From: Stutzerimonas degradans
GTDB taxonomy: Bacteria > Pseudomonadota > Gammaproteobacteria > Pseudomonadales > Pseudomonadaceae
Length of the DNA stretch: 36,997 nucleotides
Assembly: GCF_024448505.1 (NCBI RefSeq)
Contig: NZ_JAMOHV010000020.1
Span: 1-36,997 of the forward strand
Direction: 5' to 3'
The first letter of the stretch is position 1, and the number at the start of each line of letters is the position of its first letter. The position numbers and the translations under genes are program-made. Below are positions 1 through 7,004 of the stretch, in pieces. The notes beneath the pieces are model-generated. The model was given only the letters and a program-made list of their open reading frames with translations. It did not search any database and was not told the DNA's origin.

Positions 1-1004
1 AGAACGCTGATCTTGGCTTCGTGCTGCTGATCAAGAACTTCAACGCGAAGCTGGAACAGATCGGCCCACACCTGAAAATCGAGGTGTCACCGCACGCCAT
101 TGACGCGCTGTCGCCGGAACGCCTGCAAGAACGGATGGACTACTACGCCGCAGCCGTGATGACGCACCGCGAGCGTAACCAGTGTGCGGTCCATCTGGCG
201 TTGGACCTGCAGGGCTGGAAACCGCCGGTGGATCTGGTCGCCCGCCTGCATTGCCGAGCCAGAACGCATCGGGATATCTCGGGCATCAATCAGGTGGAGT
301 GGGCGACCAAGTCCAGTGTCTACGGTCGCGGCGAAACGTCCATGTTCGGCTCGGCTGGCGGCGTCCAGCTGTGTATCTACAACAAGACCGAACAGGCCCG
401 CGCAACGGACAAGCTCGACTACTGGGAAAGCGTCTGGCGTCGCCGTGATTCGTTCGATGCCAAGGACCCCGAGAACTACAACCCGGCCCAGGACGTGTGG
501 CGCGTCGAGCTGCGCTATCACCACTCGATCATCCAGCAGTTCGCCAGCGGCTCGACTGACGTGAAGACCGGCCAAGTCATCGATACGGACTCCTTCGCAG
601 CGTTCTCGGCCCATCTGGACGGCCTGTGGCGCTATGGCCTGGGTCAGTTCAAGTTGCTCGCCCGGCCCGGCTACTTCGACCCGATCTGGACGCTGATGCG
701 CGACGATGCGCGGGTCGATCTGCCGGTCGATTCCCTGGTCGATGAAACCGAGTACAAGCGGTACTACAAGACCTCGCGGGGCTTCTCGGGGAAGAACGTG
801 GAGCTCTTCCTGGGAAACTTCGTAAGCCTGCTGGCAAGGGAGCGAGTGGGCGCTAAGAAAGCATTCGAGACCTTGAAGCAATGGGATTGCTGGCCGGTCA
901 TCCGTGATCACTACGCCGCCAAGGACATGAGCGAGCGCGACCTGTACAAGCACATCAAAGACCTGCTGCAGGAACGCCATGTGAGGTGGGGCAGGGCGGT
1001 CTGA
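1..1004 (+). CDS. Phage/plasmid replication initiation protein, Pf-type (5' partial)
   Basis: The reading frame is open from the first base of the window, so the gene starts outside it; about 333 codons are seen. The protein is hydrophilic, with no signal peptide or membrane segment. Its composition, with an internal 'GGVQLCIYNKTEQ' stretch followed by a 'WRVELRYHH' stretch, resembles the rolling-circle replication initiators (II/X family) of Pf1-like filamentous phages, which nick the double-stranded replicative form. In Pf prophages this gene lies directly before the integrase, as here: its TGA overlaps the integrase ATG (TGATG), which suggests translational coupling. The family call rests on recall and on this gene order, not on a catalytic motif I could place with certainty. 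Confidence 0.7.
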   Translation, partial: NADLGFVLLIKNFNAKLEQIGPHLKIEVSPHAIDALSPERLQERMDYYAAAVMTHRERNQCAVHLALDLQGWKPPVDLVARLHCRARTHRDISGINQVEWATKSSVYGRGETSMFGSAGGVQLCIYNKTEQARATDKLDYWESVWRRRDSFDAKDPENYNPAQDVWRVELRYHHSIIQQFASGSTDVKTGQVIDTDSFAAFSAHLDGLWRYGLGQFKLLARPGYFDPIWTLMRDDARVDLPVDSLVDETEYKRYYKTSRGFSGKNVELFLGNFVSLLARERVGAKKAFETLKQWDCWPVIRDHYAAKDMSERDLYKHIKDLLQERHVRWGRAV

Positions 1005-1996
1005 TGGCAATCCAGCAAACCGACGATGGCCGCTGGAAAGTCGATGTAGAGCCGATCAAGGGCAAGCGCTTCCGCAAGACCTTCAAGACCAAGGGCGAAG
1101 CCCAACGGTTCGAGGCGACGTGTCGGGCAAAGGTGATAGAGAACCGGGAGTGGTCGCCCAGCACGGCTGACACGCGGCGACTGAGTGCGCTGATCGAATC
1201 CTGGTATGACCTGCACGGCCATTCGCTGAGGGACGGTCTGCGGCGTCGCAAGAAGCTCGATGCTCTGGCCAAGCGGCTGCGAGATCCCATCGCCTCGCGT
1301 ATCGACCCGCAAGCCTATGCGCATGATCGCCGGGTTCGCATGGAGGCAGGTGCTTCGCCGAAGACGCTCAACAACGAGCTGGGCTACCTGCGCTCGGTCT
1401 ACAACGAGCTTCGCGGCTTGGGTGTCATCAAGTACGAAAACCCGTTGGCGCTGGTGAAGCCGTTGAAGATCCAGGAGCGTGAGCTTTCATGGCTGACGAA
1501 CGAGCAGATCGCCGAGTTGCTGGAGTCGATCCGCAATGGCTGCGATAACCCGCATGTCGAGCTGGTGGCAATGATCTGTCTGGCAACCGGGGCACGATGG
1601 TCCGAAGCCGAAAGGCTGCAGCCAGGATCTATCCGAAACGGTGTGATCACGTTCAGCAGGACCAAGAGCGGGAAGGTTCGGTCGGTCCCGATCTCGCCGG
1701 AGCTGGAGAAGAAGATAACGAAGCACTGGAAGCGCTACGGGCATTTCACCCCGGCGATAACCTCTTTCCGGCGTGCGCTGGCGCGAACCACGATCAGGCT
1801 ACCGAAAGGGCAGGCTGCTCATGCACTCCGGCATACCTTCGCCAGTCACTTCATCCAGAACGGCGGAAACATCCTCACGCTACAGAAGATCCTGGGCCAT
1901 TCGAGCCTGGCCATGACGATGCGGTATGCGCATCTGGCGCCGGATCATTTGAGGGATGCAATATCGCTTGGGCCACACGCTGCGCAGGTCACGTGA
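1004..1996 (+). CDS. int: Tyrosine recombinase / phage integrase
   Basis: A 330-residue XerC/Pf-type site-specific recombinase. The C-terminal catalytic domain shows the expected residues in order: Arg in 'ATGARWSEAERL', the HxxR box in 'HALRHTFASHF', the second His in 'ILGHSSLAMTMRY', and the nucleophilic Tyr in 'RYAHLAPDHL'. The N-terminal half has an AP2-like start (about residues 1-60) and a SAM-like core-binding region. I chose the ATG at 1004 because it overlaps the stop of the replication gene; a GTG at 986 is the alternative. An attachment-like ssrA fragment lies about 590 bp downstream, as expected for an integrase next to its att site. It probably inserts and excises the filamentous-phage-like element whose right end lies here. 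Confidence 0.93.
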   Translation: MAIQQTDDGRWKVDVEPIKGKRFRKTFKTKGEAQRFEATCRAKVIENREWSPSTADTRRLSALIESWYDLHGHSLRDGLRRRKKLDALAKRLRDPIASRIDPQAYAHDRRVRMEAGASPKTLNNELGYLRSVYNELRGLGVIKYENPLALVKPLKIQERELSWLTNEQIAELLESIRNGCDNPHVELVAMICLATGARWSEAERLQPGSIRNGVITFSRTKSGKVRSVPISPELEKKITKHWKRYGHFTPAITSFRRALARTTIRLPKGQAAHALRHTFASHFIQNGGNILTLQKILGHSSLAMTMRYAHLAPDHLRDAISLGPHAAQVT

Positions 1997-2043
1997 CTTT
2001 GCTATAACTGCCGTGGCGATTAGCCATCAATCAAGGAGGGTGT

Positions 2044-2238
2044 ATGTCAGAAGCAACGTTCAACGTAGGTGACATTGTAAAACTGAAATCTGGTGGCCCT
2101 GACATGACCGTACAGCAGGTTTTTGACAATGAATCAAAAACCCACGCCTGTCAGTGGTTTGCAGGGAAAAAACTTGAAGTTGGCAGATTTCCGTTCGACT
2201 CCCTAGAGCCTGTTCGAGGGCCAGGCAATGTCTCCTGA
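2044..2238 (+). CDS. YodC-like small protein (DUF2158 type)
   Basis: A 64-residue protein with the compact pattern 'FNVGDIVKLKSGGPDMTV', then 'CQWFAGKKLEVGRFPFDSLEPV', which matches small YodC-family proteins (DUF2158) of unknown function. A strong ribosome binding site (AAGGAGGG) lies 5 bases before the ATG, and a TATAACT at about 2003 could serve as a -10. It overlaps the next gene by 11 bases, so the two are probably coexpressed. These genes sit between the integrase and the attachment site, where Pf-like elements usually carry accessory genes. Confidence 0.75.
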   Translation: MSEATFNVGDIVKLKSGGPDMTVQQVFDNESKTHACQWFAGKKLEVGRFPFDSLEPVRGPGNVS

Positions 2239-2494
2239 AGAAGTATCCCGGTGGATGCTATCGGAGCTGGAGCAGCATGGGTGCGTCTATCAAGATGACG
2301 TGGTTGACGTTGTCGTGAAGGGGAATGGAGATACGCTTCTTCGTGAAAACGCGGAAGGTAATCTCGTTCTAGGTCGGCCTATCCTAGATTCATTTATGAA
2401 ACTCAGTGGGAACGAGGTTGTTTGGGTCAAACCAGACCGTTATTGGCGGTGGAGAGTGGCTGAAGATGAACCTGGCCGCGAGGCTAGAGGTTAG
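2228..2494 (+). CDS. Small acidic hypothetical protein (resembles DUF6953)
   Basis: An 88-residue soluble protein. It begins with a helical 'VSRWMLSELEQHGCVYQDD' segment and ends with the Trp-rich 'VVWVKPDRYWRWRVAEDEPGRE'. From memory this fits the small DUF6953 proteins, whose function is unknown. It starts inside the end of the YodC-like gene (11-base overlap) and ends just before the attachment region, so it is the last gene of the phage-like element. Confidence 0.65.
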   Translation: MSPEEVSRWMLSELEQHGCVYQDDVVDVVVKGNGDTLLRENAEGNLVLGRPILDSFMKLSGNEVVWVKPDRYWRWRVAEDEPGREARG

Positions 2495-2536
2495 CCAAAT
2501 CGACACTTCTTCGACACCCGCTATCCCAGAAAGCAA

Positions 2537-2571
2537 AAACCCCTGAAATTCTCTAGGAAAATCAGGGGTTT
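2537..2571 (-). terminator. Intrinsic terminator, probably of ssrA (tmRNA)
   Basis: A perfect 10-bp inverted repeat (AAACCCCTGA / TCAGGGGTTT) with a 15-base loop. Read on the minus strand it is followed by TTTTTGCTTTC, a good U tract, so it would end a minus-strand RNA. The ssrA 3' end lies just upstream of it on that strand (2585). It also has a short T run on the plus strand and may act in both directions, closing the phage-like operon. Confidence 0.75.
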
Positions 2572-2584
2572 AAGTGCTTCTAAT

Positions 2585-2611
2585 TGGTGGAGCCGGGGGG
2601 ATTTGAATCCC
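2585..2611 (-). other. Partial tmRNA (ssrA) 3' end; attachment-site remnant
   Basis: On the minus strand this reads as a T-arm (loop TTCAAAT) followed by acceptor strand CGGCTCC, A73 and CCA. The acceptor strand would pair with GGGGCCG, the 5' end of Pseudomonas tmRNA as I remember it. The 5' side of the T stem has two mismatches and the rest of tmRNA is absent to the right, so this is not a working gene. It is what an integration into ssrA leaves at one end of an element, or the junction between two elements in tandem. Confidence 0.7.
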
Positions 2612-2630
2612 AAACTTCAATATCCCGGCC

Positions 2631-2670
2631 AAATCAAGGCTTCAGCGCATTATGCAAGAAACCTTGATTT
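2631..2670. repeat. Imperfect 13-bp inverted repeat next to the att site
   Basis: AAATCAAGGCTTC (2631-2643) and its complement GAAACCTTGATTT (2658-2670) match at 12 of 13 positions with a 14-base spacer. It begins 20 bases inside the sequence to the right of the ssrA fragment. It could be an integrase arm site, a terminator-like hairpin or a scar of the neighbouring element. Confidence 0.55.
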
Positions 2671-3020
2671 GTTGGATTGCTCACAGTGAGCGCGAGTATA
2701 TGAACCTTTCGAGCCTTGTCAAGCATCGCATTCACCTATCTGTGAGAGTGGCTTTGCGTGCGTTGGCGAGTAGAGCTGCCCGCAGTCGGTTGGGTTTAGG
2801 CTGCGTTGAAGCCAAACGCTCCTGAGTTTGAAGTTACCAATGATCTAGGGAGGCGCCTTGGGTTTCTAAGGTGTTCCCCTTGGCACCCGATCATAATCAC
2901 CTCAACTCAATTTACGGTCTTATTTTGACTGCGGTTCGAGGTTCATGGAGCAGGATTGCCTGGTGTGATTCCAGGTTTCAATCGCGAGGTGCGAAAATGG
3001 ATGGGGCTGACATCGCTCGC
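2671..3020. other. Gene-free stretch right of the att site
   Basis: No convincing gene is seen here on either strand. The short open frames that run through it on the plus strand continue into the antisense of the HAD gene and have no recognisable motif. No RNA gene was recognised. Confidence 0.5.
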
Positions 3021-3638
3021 TCAACGCGCGGTTGCCAATACCTTACGAGCGAACGTAACCAATTCAGGGCAGTCACCGTTGGTGCTGTTTCGGTCAACAA
3101 AAAAGCCTCGGATGCCTACTGCCGTTGGCCCATCTCGGTCGCAACGTTGGGAGTCACCGATCATCCACGATGCGGTCGGGGACGCCCCAAGCTGATCGCA
3201 AATCCAACTGTAGATGGTGGGTTCGGGCTTCATTACGCCTAAATCACAGCTAAACGCATATGCGTCTAGCATGGGGTAGCAACGCAGGACGGCTTGCCGG
3301 TACGGGAAAGCCAAATTCGAGCAAACACCGATTCGAATGCCTTGCTCTTGGAGCAGTTTCACCGCTTCGAGCCCGTCAGGATATGCCTCAACGGCTGCGA
3401 TCTCTTCTGCCAGGACAGTTTCCAGAGTGCTCAATTGTTCAGGGCTTGCAGTGATCCCCAAATGCGCTGCGGCTTGCGTCAACGTTATCGCAGATTTCAT
3501 CAGGAAAGACGCGTCGTCCGGGCGGGGGCGCCGCCCATGCGCCTTTCCGATCTTCATCAACTGTCGGTACGGATGCGACCCATCTTGAATCTTTATCAGT
3601 GTCCCGAAAGCATCAAAAATGACGGCTTGTATGGTCAT
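3021..3638 (-). CDS. HAD-superfamily (HAD-IA) hydrolase
   Basis: A 205-residue soluble phosphatase-like protein. All four HAD motifs are visible: motif I 'VIFDAFGTL' (nucleophile Asp), motif II Ser in 'GVCSNLA', motif III Lys in 'GVMKPEPTIY', and motif IV 'MIGDSQRCDRDG'. The ATG at 3638 places motif I at the very N terminus as is usual; an upstream in-frame start at 3677 would add 13 unconserved residues. The substrate cannot be told. It is clearly related to the second HAD gene at 8670-9296: same motif spacing, and both have the 'CSNLA-PY' and 'KPEP-IY' stretches. Confidence 0.85.
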   Translation of the reverse strand: MTIQAVIFDAFGTLIKIQDGSHPYRQLMKIGKAHGRRPRPDDASFLMKSAITLTQAAAHLGITASPEQLSTLETVLAEEIAAVEAYPDGLEAVKLLQEQGIRIGVCSNLAFPYRQAVLRCYPMLDAYAFSCDLGVMKPEPTIYSWICDQLGASPTASWMIGDSQRCDRDGPTAVGIRGFFVDRNSTNGDCPELVTFARKVLATAR

Positions 3639-3677
3639 TAGACATCCCGTTACGACAGGGTATGAAGGCTGGCGCAT

Positions 3678-3991
3678 TCAACCGACGTGCTTGATTGGCC
3701 CCGAATACTTCGCTGTAGCATGATTATTGGTTACTAGGATGAAGCCTTCCGAAGCTGCTTGTCCGATGAGCATCCGATCAAATGGGCGCTGTGAAGGAGA
3801 GGCGAGGCCGCAGCCGTAATGGCGTGTCGGCTGGTCACGGACAGCTCCTTGTAGTCGCCGTCCAGAAGAGACCTTCTTAGTACTCCTGAATCGAACTGAA
3901 AGCTTGCTTTGCCCATCGCGTTTTGGCCGATTTCCCAGATGCTAGCGGCGCTGATGAACAGCTCATTGGCGCGATCCTCGATCATCTCCAC
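3678..3991 (-). pseudogene. Broken VapC-like PIN-domain toxin
   Basis: The minus strand reads 'ELFISAASIWEI', 'LRRSLLDGDYKELSV' and 'TSRHAITAAASPLLHSA', typical of PIN-domain VapC toxins (type II toxin-antitoxin ribonucleases). At about 3779 the frame is lost. One base away the usual continuation resumes: 'FDRMLIGQAASEGFILV', then 'TNNHATAKYSGPIKHVG' and a stop at 3678. The N-terminal part with the first catalytic Asp is also missing, because an in-frame TAA lies just upstream of the GTG. No antitoxin gene is adjacent. Both breaks argue that it is inactive unless the sequence has an error. Confidence 0.8.
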
Positions 3992-4000
3992 AGCCCCGAG

Positions 4001-4901
4001 TTAGCTAACCCACTTAGTCTATCCCCTCATTGGAGGGGCAGCTGTCATGGTCAATTGCAGGCTGTAAACAATTGCGGTTTTTCCGTGACGCTGCGGTTAT
4101 ATGGAATTATGGCTCAGCCATAATTATTGCTGAGCCATAATTTCCATCATTTTGTGGCCTCGCCGTACAGCTCGACGCGTGGCGCGCTTCGTGCGTGCAC
4201 TAGATAGGTAGCTAGGTGTTAGTGAGCAGATCTCAGCGTACGCAGACTTTCTCGAACCTTCCCCTCGCTACAAATTACTCAGATCATCCGCTTTCGTTTG
4301 TATTTTAAGCAGTCGCGAGGAGTCGCGGTACCCTTCCGCGTCACAGACGCGCCTCGCTTGTGGTGATTACCAACGGTGCGAAATTTCAAAATTCGAAAAG
4401 ACGACTCCGAGCCGGTTGGATCAGCCTCGCATCGTCCGTGGAGATGTCTTGATCTCAAATAGTCATTGACCGCGCCCAGGGTAAGTCCGATAAGGATTAT
4501 CTTCTTGCTCTTCTGGTGCATGTGTTCTGGCAATCCTTGTCAATATATACGTATTAAAAATACCGATGGTCAGTGGTTGGCTTTTTCTATTCTAAAAGTG
4601 CTTGACGAGCAGTCGTTGGAGCTGGATTATTTTATTGCATAGGTTTCAGGTTGCTGTTTTTTGTCCAATACTGAGCGTATTGAGCGACGCCATAGGCTTG
4701 CATCGATGAATAAAGTACTTGGTTTAATAATGGAGGTTGATGGGGTTGCGCTGCTCGCCTTTTAGACTCAGACCATATATTAAAAGTCAGAACTGACGCT
4801 CATTGGGAAACAAGCTTTTCATACTTGGTAGGTTTGTCAAGGCAGGGACGTTTTGCCCAGATTCTGCCTTTAGACATCTATAGCTCAGATAGAGAGACGG
4901 T
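4001..4901. other. Gene-free, AT-rich stretch of 0.9 kb
   Basis: No gene is supported. An 84-codon frame on the minus strand (4279-4533) has no recognisable domain. Structures seen are a small hairpin CCCCT/AGGGG at 4023-4038, a repeated CAATTG near 4050-4070 and the large palindrome at 4103-4145. From about 4540 the sequence turns AT-rich, which fits a recombination scar or the regulatory region of the genes beginning at 4902. Confidence 0.5.
4103..4145. repeat. Nested palindrome built on AGCCATAATT
   Basis: AATTATGGCT (4105-4114), one base, then AGCCATAATT (4116-4125) form a perfect palindrome. A second AGCCATAATT follows at 4133-4142. The outer arms GGAATTATGGCTCAG and CTGAGCCATAATTTCC make a larger inverted repeat with one extra base. 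The three half-sites could be an operator, a recombinase site or an element end. Confidence 0.75.
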
Positions 4902-5306
4902 ATGGACGATTTAAAGAAAGTATCTCATTTGTTATACGCCCCGGGTGAGGTAATGCCCGGTATCGAGATGTCGTTAGCAGAGGCGTGCGCGCGTGGTTCA
5001 GCGGCTGCGTTGCATGACGAGGTGCCTTTCTGTGTTGTGCGTGACTGGATCTGGATCGATCTCATCGTGCCTGACGCGATACGAGAAACGTTACAGGCGT
5101 CCGGGCAACAGCCCGCGATGGTGTATGCCGGGCGCGTGTTGTACGACAGTGCCAACCGTTTCCAAGAGGGTGACTGGGTGCGTACAACACAACTGATTGA
5201 GTTTGCCGATGGGTGCATTTTCAGAACGCGCAATACGCGATATGTGCTTGCTGGCCCAGGGGCTCGCAAAAGCGCCGAGCTCACTACTGTGTTGAAGATT
5301 TTTTGA
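4902..5306 (+). CDS. Hypothetical protein (possibly DUF6957-like)
   Basis: A 134-residue soluble protein, not securely recognised. Its C-terminal half 'RVLYDSANRFQEGDWVRTTQL' to 'CIFRTRNTRYVLAGPG' recalls small proteins of Pseudomonas accessory regions grouped as DUF6957, but I am unsure of that label. An alternating hydrophobic pattern suggests a beta-rich domain. Its stop overlaps the next start (TGATG at 5304-5308), so the two are translationally coupled. The function is unknown. Confidence 0.7.
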   Translation: MDDLKKVSHLLYAPGEVMPGIEMSLAEACARGSAAALHDEVPFCVVRDWIWIDLIVPDAIRETLQASGQQPAMVYAGRVLYDSANRFQEGDWVRTTQLIEFADGCIFRTRNTRYVLAGPGARKSAELTTVLKIF

Positions 5307-5620
5307 TGCGTAGTCAGATATTGGCGGGCATGGACGTACCAGACAACCGACACCCCGATGTGCCTTGCGACGTCTGTGGTACCTCCATGCGAGTGCCTGG
5401 GTACGGCGAACAGTTCGGTGTGCTGCAAGCGCACTGGGGATACGGCGCGCGACATGATGGTGAGCGTTATCGCGTACGGATGTGTGAAACCTGCTTCTTC
5501 ATGACCTTGGCGTATTTGCGACAGGAGCGACGCATACATCATTTGTTTGGCGAAGCCCCGCAGCATGAAGACTACAAGTTTGGGCGTATTGCTCGAGACG
5601 ATTATTGGTTGGACAGCTAG
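5306..5620 (+). CDS. Hypothetical two-CxxC (zinc-ribbon-like) protein
   Basis: A 104-residue protein with two CxxC pairs about 45 residues apart, 'CDVCGTSMRVPGYGEQFGVL' and 'CETCFFMTLAYLRQERR', probably a structural zinc site. The start at 5306 was chosen because it overlaps the stop of the previous gene; a longer upstream frame would run antiparallel to no known motif. Similar small proteins occur in Pseudomonas islands beside the preceding family, as far as I recall. No function can be assigned. Confidence 0.7.
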   Translation: MRSQILAGMDVPDNRHPDVPCDVCGTSMRVPGYGEQFGVLQAHWGYGARHDGERYRVRMCETCFFMTLAYLRQERRIHHLFGEAPQHEDYKFGRIARDDYWLDS

Positions 5621-5673
5621 CCGTTATTGGGGGGTAGACAAAGAGTTTTGATCCGAATTTGGGTGCTGACACG

Positions 5674-6048
5674 ATGAGTTCAACTAAACGAAGTATCGAC
5701 CAAGCACGTGATGTATCTGACGCGTTGTTGCGAGCAATGGGTATGTCTTTTGGTAGGGAAGTTACGGCGTATCTCACTGACGCTTATTTAATCTCAGGCT
5801 GTTGTATCGGCGTGGTTCATCGTCACGTGCGGGCGGATGTGTATGGAAGGTTCCAGGACGGTCACCGGGTTCGTACCTCGGATGTACTGAAAGCTCATCA
5901 GCAAGGCGGATTTTGGGCGCTGTTTACCGCCACGGGCAGCTTGTACGTTATTGTGACTTTCAAAGAAGACGGCGGGCGCCTGTCACTGGATTGGCTGTTG
6001 GCACAGAGGGCAAAAGGCATACACGCAACCCCAGTAACGATTCAGTGA
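5674..6048 (+). CDS. Hypothetical protein
   Basis: A 124-residue soluble protein of unknown family. It contains a 'GRFQDGHRVRTSDVLKAHQQ' stretch and ends 'GGFWALFTATGSLYVIVTF'. The pattern of a beta strand, 'DGHRVRTS' and a further strand echoes 'EGDWVRTTQL' of the gene at 4902, so the two may be distant relatives. The ATG at 5674 has no obvious Shine-Dalgarno; a TTG at 5659 is a less likely start. It follows the CxxC gene by 53 bases in the same direction. Confidence 0.65.
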   Translation: MSSTKRSIDQARDVSDALLRAMGMSFGREVTAYLTDAYLISGCCIGVVHRHVRADVYGRFQDGHRVRTSDVLKAHQQGGFWALFTATGSLYVIVTFKEDGGRLSLDWLLAQRAKGIHATPVTIQ

Positions 6049-6142
6049 TCCGTTTCTCGTGTCACTACTATAAAACTGAGCCCACGGTCCGTGCTGATGC
6101 TCGTAGGTTTATATCCTCTGAGGAAAAGAAGGGCGGGGTGTC

Positions 6143-6796
6143 ATGCAGGTAAAGCGTTGGGGGCAGCTTGATGCGCTTCGTCAACAACTTGGAGAAAGTC
6201 GCTGGTTACTTTGCGTGGATCTGGAAGCGACTTGCGATGACTACCCTGCCGGCCTAAACGAGGCGGCCCGGAACGCTCACATATTGGAGGTCCAGCGCGA
6301 CGAGATGGAGACGATCGAAATTGGCATCGTGCTGTTGGATGTCCAGTTGGAGTACAGGATTGTCGATCATTTCGGACAGTTTGTCCGGCCGCTACTTCGC
6401 CCCACGCTAACTGAGTTTTGCACGGGGCTGACCGGCATATCTCAATCTGACATCGATACTGCAAAGCGTTTCGCGGAGGTACAAGATCAGCTTGGTGACT
6501 GGCTGAGGCCGCGAAATACAGAAGGCTGGCGCTGGTGCTCTTGGGGCGATTACGACCGAAACCAGCTGAAGGAGGACGCTATCAGAGCCGGGGTAGATGT
6601 ATTGCTGGATCCGGCGCGTCATATCAATCTAAAGAAGTGCTTTTGGAAAATTTTCGCTTGCCATGCGCTAGGGCTGAAGCGTGCAGTGGAAAGCATAGGC
6701 CTTTCCTGGGAGGGTGAGCATCACAGGGCCATCGCCGATGCGCGTAATCTGGCACGGTTAGCGCAGTTACTGCTCAGCGCGAGGCAGCCGACGTAG
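6143..6796 (+). CDS. DEDDh 3'-5' exonuclease (DnaQ/ERI-1-like)
   Basis: A 217-residue nuclease of the DnaQ-like RNase T/ERI-1 group, which removes nucleotides from 3' ends of DNA or RNA with two metal ions. The acidic residues are all present: Asp and Glu in 'LCVDLEATC' (about 30), Asp in 'CSWGDYDRNQLKED' and the final His/Asp pair in 'HHRAIADARNLARL'. A GGCGGGG ribosome binding site precedes the ATG. It lies in a run of uncharacterised island genes, so a role in nucleic-acid quality control or defence is possible but not shown. Confidence 0.85.
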   Translation: MQVKRWGQLDALRQQLGESRWLLCVDLEATCDDYPAGLNEAARNAHILEVQRDEMETIEIGIVLLDVQLEYRIVDHFGQFVRPLLRPTLTEFCTGLTGISQSDIDTAKRFAEVQDQLGDWLRPRNTEGWRWCSWGDYDRNQLKEDAIRAGVDVLLDPARHINLKKCFWKIFACHALGLKRAVESIGLSWEGEHHRAIADARNLARLAQLLLSARQPT

Positions 6797-7004
6797 TAGG
6801 GCGAACGGCGCTGTGCCTGCTCATCAATTCTACCCCGTGGCCGCCCGGCTCGCATCGAGCCGCCATCTCACCAGTGCATACGGAACACATCTGGATAACA
6901 TCATAAAGAGATTCAACACGTAGCTTGGCGCGAGGTATTGGCTGATGCACCCGAATTGCCGATACTGCTAAATGGCCAGCATGCTTGTATAGGGAGTCGA
7001 AGCG

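Noticed and set aside
87..1010. 307-codon open frame on the minus strand opposite the replication gene
   Set aside because: It is a shadow of a GC-rich real gene on the plus strand; no motif and no context support it.
2585..2611. A complete tRNA or tmRNA gene
   Set aside because: Only the T-arm and acceptor strand are present, with mismatches in the stem; the rest of the gene is missing.
2871..3242. Plus-strand frame of 123 codons
   Set aside because: It overlaps the HAD gene antisense, has no domain and no ribosome binding site.
4279..4533. 84-codon minus-strand frame in the gene-free stretch
   Set aside because: No recognisable family, basic and low in order; could not be supported beyond chance.
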